From Phascolarctobacterium sp. (GTDB lineage Bacteria > Bacillota > Negativicutes > Acidaminococcales > Acidaminococcaceae), in NCBI GenBank assembly GCA_016302525.1, contig JAEDNJ010000063.1, positions 1 through 8,379 of the forward strand: a stretch of 8,379 nucleotides of DNA. The letters run 5' to 3'. Both the position numbers and the translations under genes were made by a program. The number at the start of each line of letters is the position of its first letter. Position 1 is the stretch's first letter. Positions 6,886-8,379 of the stretch are shown here, piece after piece. Below the pieces are notes generated by a model. The model was given only the letters and a program-made list of their open reading frames with translations, was not told where the DNA came from and did not search any database.

Positions 6886-7843
6886 AAATCATGTAAGCAC
6901 TCCAGTCGTTTTAGAGATAAACAAGCTGACAAAAAAGTTCCCGGTTGATGGTGGCAAATTTCTGACTGCCTGTGATAATATTACCTTAAAGGCTTATGAA
7001 GGCAAAACCCTAGGGATTATTGGCGAATCTGGCTGTGGTAAATCTACGCTTGTACGTTGTCTCTTATGTATTCAATCTACAACCTCTGGTGAAGCAATCT
7101 TTGAGGGTAAGGATATTCTTAAGGCAACGGGAGAAGAGCGCAGACAAAACCGCAGAAAGATTCAAATGGTGTTTCAGGACCCAAATGCAGCCTTCAATCC
7201 GAAAATGCTGGTCAAGGATATCTTAACCGAGCCCTTAAAAAACTTTGGTCTGATTAAAGCCAATGAGGTAGATGCTAAGGCAGCAGAGCTGCTGGAAATG
7301 GTAGAGCTGCCTGCTGAGTTTAAGGATCGTTATGCTCATAGTATGTCTGGTGGACAGCGTCAACGCCTGGGTATTGCCCGTGCCCTGGCTTTGGAACCGA
7401 AGATTATAGTCTGTGACGAAGCGACCTCTGCCCTGGATGTATCTGTACAAGAGAAGATTTGCGAGCTCTTGTGCAGAATACAAAAGGAAAAAAAGATTAC
7501 TTATCTCTTCATTGCCCATGACCTAGGCTTGGTTGATTTGATGTGTCATCAGGTGGCCGTGCTTTATTTAGGTAATGTGCTGGAATGGATGGAAACAGGT
7601 CGTATTGGCGAACACTGCTTGCATCCTTATACTAAATCCCTGATGAAGTCTGTTTTCAAGGTTGATGCTAACGAGAGATATAAGATAGAGCCCCTAGAGG
7701 GTGAGATTCCTTCGCCTCTGGATTTACCGAAGGGTTGTCCCTTTGCTAGTCGTTGTGGGCAATGTGATGCCTTCTGCTTAGAGAATAAGCCTGAGCTGAA
7801 GGAGGTTGCTCCTGGACATTGGGTAGCCTGCCATAAGGTTTAA
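6875..7843 (+). CDS. ABC transporter ATP-binding protein, DppF/OppF type with oligo_HPY C-terminal domain
   Basis: Second ATPase; 322 residues from ATG 6875, which has GGAGG (6859-6863) 11 nt upstream. An in-frame TTG at 6857 would overlap that site and is rejected as start. Motifs: Walker A GESGCGKST (50-58), Q-loop FQDPNAAFNP (100-109), signature MSGGQRQR (157-164), Walker B IIVCDEATSALD (177-188) and H-loop His215 in IAHDLG. Unlike its partner it carries the oligo_HPY extension (about 245-322) with a Cys cluster, C288, C294, C297, C301 and C319, in the family pattern GCPFASRC to HWVAC. Related proteins have been reported to hold an iron-sulfur cluster there. It is the last gene of the operon, followed by a terminator 37 nt after the stop. 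The family is certain. Confidence 0.94.
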   Translation: MASENHVSTPVVLEINKLTKKFPVDGGKFLTACDNITLKAYEGKTLGIIGESGCGKSTLVRCLLCIQSTTSGEAIFEGKDILKATGEERRQNRRKIQMVFQDPNAAFNPKMLVKDILTEPLKNFGLIKANEVDAKAAELLEMVELPAEFKDRYAHSMSGGQRQRLGIARALALEPKIIVCDEATSALDVSVQEKICELLCRIQKEKKITYLFIAHDLGLVDLMCHQVAVLYLGNVLEWMETGRIGEHCLHPYTKSLMKSVFKVDANERYKIEPLEGEIPSPLDLPKGCPFASRCGQCDAFCLENKPELKEVAPGHWVACHKV

Positions 7844-7880
7844 TTAGCTTGCTAGCTTATAATTTGGCTTCTCCTTTCCT

Positions 7881-7920
7881 TAAAGGGCATGGTGGTTTCT
7901 GCTGTGCCCTTTATTATTTT
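7881..7920 (+). terminator. Rho-independent terminator of the ABC transporter operon
   Basis: The arms TAAAGGGCATGG (7881-7892) and the complementary 7902-7913 form a 12-bp stem with two G-U pairs and a 9-nt loop, followed by a T-rich tail (ATTATTTT to 7920). It closes the five-gene operon and separates it from the His/Cys-rich gene. Confidence 0.88.
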
Positions 7921-8015
7921 AGCTGTCAGGCAGATAAGAGACATTTCCTGCTTTTTGCCTAAAGAAAAAAAGAAAAAAATTACAAAAAAGTATAGATGAA
8001 AAGTTATTCATATGA

Positions 8016-8021
8016 TATAAT
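8016..8021 (+). promoter_or_regulatory. Candidate -10 element for the His/Cys-rich gene
   Basis: A perfect TATAAT lies in AT-rich sequence about 180 nt before the start codon. The base at 17-nt spacing is only TAGATG (7993-7998, 3 of 6 to TTGACA). A second TATAAT at 8126-8131 also lacks a good -35. Which is used, if either, cannot be decided by eye. Confidence 0.35.
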
Positions 8022-8041
8022 ATAGACAAAGAAAGCACTCC

Positions 8042-8144
8042 GATACTTTTAAGGGAGATGACTTTCACTTTATTTTTGTCACATATATGAATAACGGCTC
8101 ATATATTAAATAAAGTATCCTTCCATATAATATATATAGAAGGA
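8042..8144 (+). promoter_or_regulatory. Inverted-repeat-rich leader, possible structured RNA or operator region
   Basis: Several perfect complementary segments are nested. GATACTTT (8042-8049) pairs with AAAGTATC (8112-8119). TGAC (8058-8061) can pair with GTCA (8079-8082). ATATATGA (8083-8090) pairs with TCATATAT (8099-8106) around an 8-nt loop. Together they form a plausible three-way junction. Alternatives compete with it: ACTTTATTT (8067-8075) with AAATAAAGT (8108-8116), GTTATTCATAT (8003-8013) with ATATGAATAAC (8085-8095), and TCCTTC (8118-8123) with GAAGGA (8139-8144). No known riboswitch consensus was recognised. The rest of 7921-8202 is AT-rich and holds no gene. High AT content makes chance pairing a real possibility. 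Confidence 0.4.
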
Positions 8145-8202
8145 AATGGAGCTAGTTTAAGTAAGCCAGTCAGGATAGAGATTAAAGAAAGGTGGTTCGC
8201 CT

Positions 8203-8379
8203 ATGGAATTGCATGATTTAGTAAATGATTTAAGTAAACATCCAGAGGGATGTACCTGCGGAAAATGCGGTCAAGACCATGCTCATGCTGGTCTCGCGCA
8301 TGTGCCTAAGCATACGCATGGTGAAGGCACTTATAAGGATTTAGATAAGCATGGACACGAGGAACAGTGCGGCTGCGGT
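8203..8379 (+). CDS. His/Cys-rich protein of unknown function (probable metal-binding N-terminus), cut by window edge
   Basis: ATG at 8203 is preceded by AAAGGTGG (8188-8195) at 7 nt, and the frame stays open for 59 codons to the right edge. Of 59 residues, nine are His and five are Cys, grouped as EGCTCGKCGQDHAHAG (15-30), HVPKHTHGEG (33-42) and HGHEEQCGCG (50-59). The start MELHDLVNDL has no signal peptide, so a cytoplasmic location is likely. Such composition suggests binding of Ni, Co, Zn or an Fe-S centre. His/Cys-rich N-termini occur in metallochaperones such as HypB-like GTPases, and short CxCG motifs also begin some metal-dependent dehydrogenases. The remainder is needed to choose between them. 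It lies behind its own terminator-delimited leader, so it is probably not part of the transporter operon. I do not recognise the family. Confidence 0.75.
   Translation, partial: MELHDLVNDLSKHPEGCTCGKCGQDHAHAGLAHVPKHTHGEGTYKDLDKHGHEEQCGCG

Noticed and set aside
8042..8119. A known metal riboswitch (NiCo or yybP-ykoY type) before the His/Cys-rich gene
   Set aside because: The conserved sequences of those classes are not present; only generic pairings are visible.

Overview
The window looks like chromosomal DNA from an anaerobic member of the Bacillota, possibly of the diderm Negativicutes type. This rests on moderate-to-low GC by eye, AGGAG-like ribosome binding sites, intrinsic terminators, GTG/TTG starts, a transcription-attenuating riboswitch and a Gly-rich lipoprotein signal peptide. 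The phylum is fairly likely; the class is a guess. No tRNA, rRNA, CRISPR array, insertion sequence or phage gene was seen.

Layout. (1) Positions 1-582, minus strand: the first 194 residues of a zinc-dependent succinylglutamate desuccinylase/aspartoacylase-family protein, cut by the left edge. (2) Positions 583-810: a divergent promoter region. (3) Positions 811-2124: a DinF-type MATE exporter, closed by a clear terminator at 2139-2180. (4) Positions 2181-2584: a long leader with a probable promoter, a compact cobalamin riboswitch aptamer and an intrinsic terminator just before the next gene. (5) Positions 2585-7843: a complete five-gene ABC importer of the dipeptide/oligopeptide/nickel (Dpp/Opp/Nik) family, in the order permease, permease, binding lipoprotein, ATPase, ATPase, closed by a terminator at 7881-7920. 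(6) Positions 7921-8202: an AT-rich region full of inverted repeats, probably the promoter and leader of the next gene. (7) Positions 8203-8379: the first 59 residues of a His- and Cys-rich protein, cut by the right edge.

How it works together. The most informative point is the cobalamin riboswitch upstream of a Dpp/Nik-class importer. Cobalamin riboswitches normally switch off genes for B12 synthesis, cobalt uptake or corrinoid uptake when the coenzyme is plentiful. Proteins of this importer family carry peptides, but also nickel, metal-metallophore complexes and other small ligands. The economical hypothesis is therefore that this operon imports cobalt (free or chelated) or a corrinoid-related compound and is repressed by B12, and that a generic 'peptide transporter' label would mislead. 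The substrate is inferred from regulation only. The His/Cys-rich protein downstream looks metal-binding but has its own leader, so a link to the importer is only suggestive.
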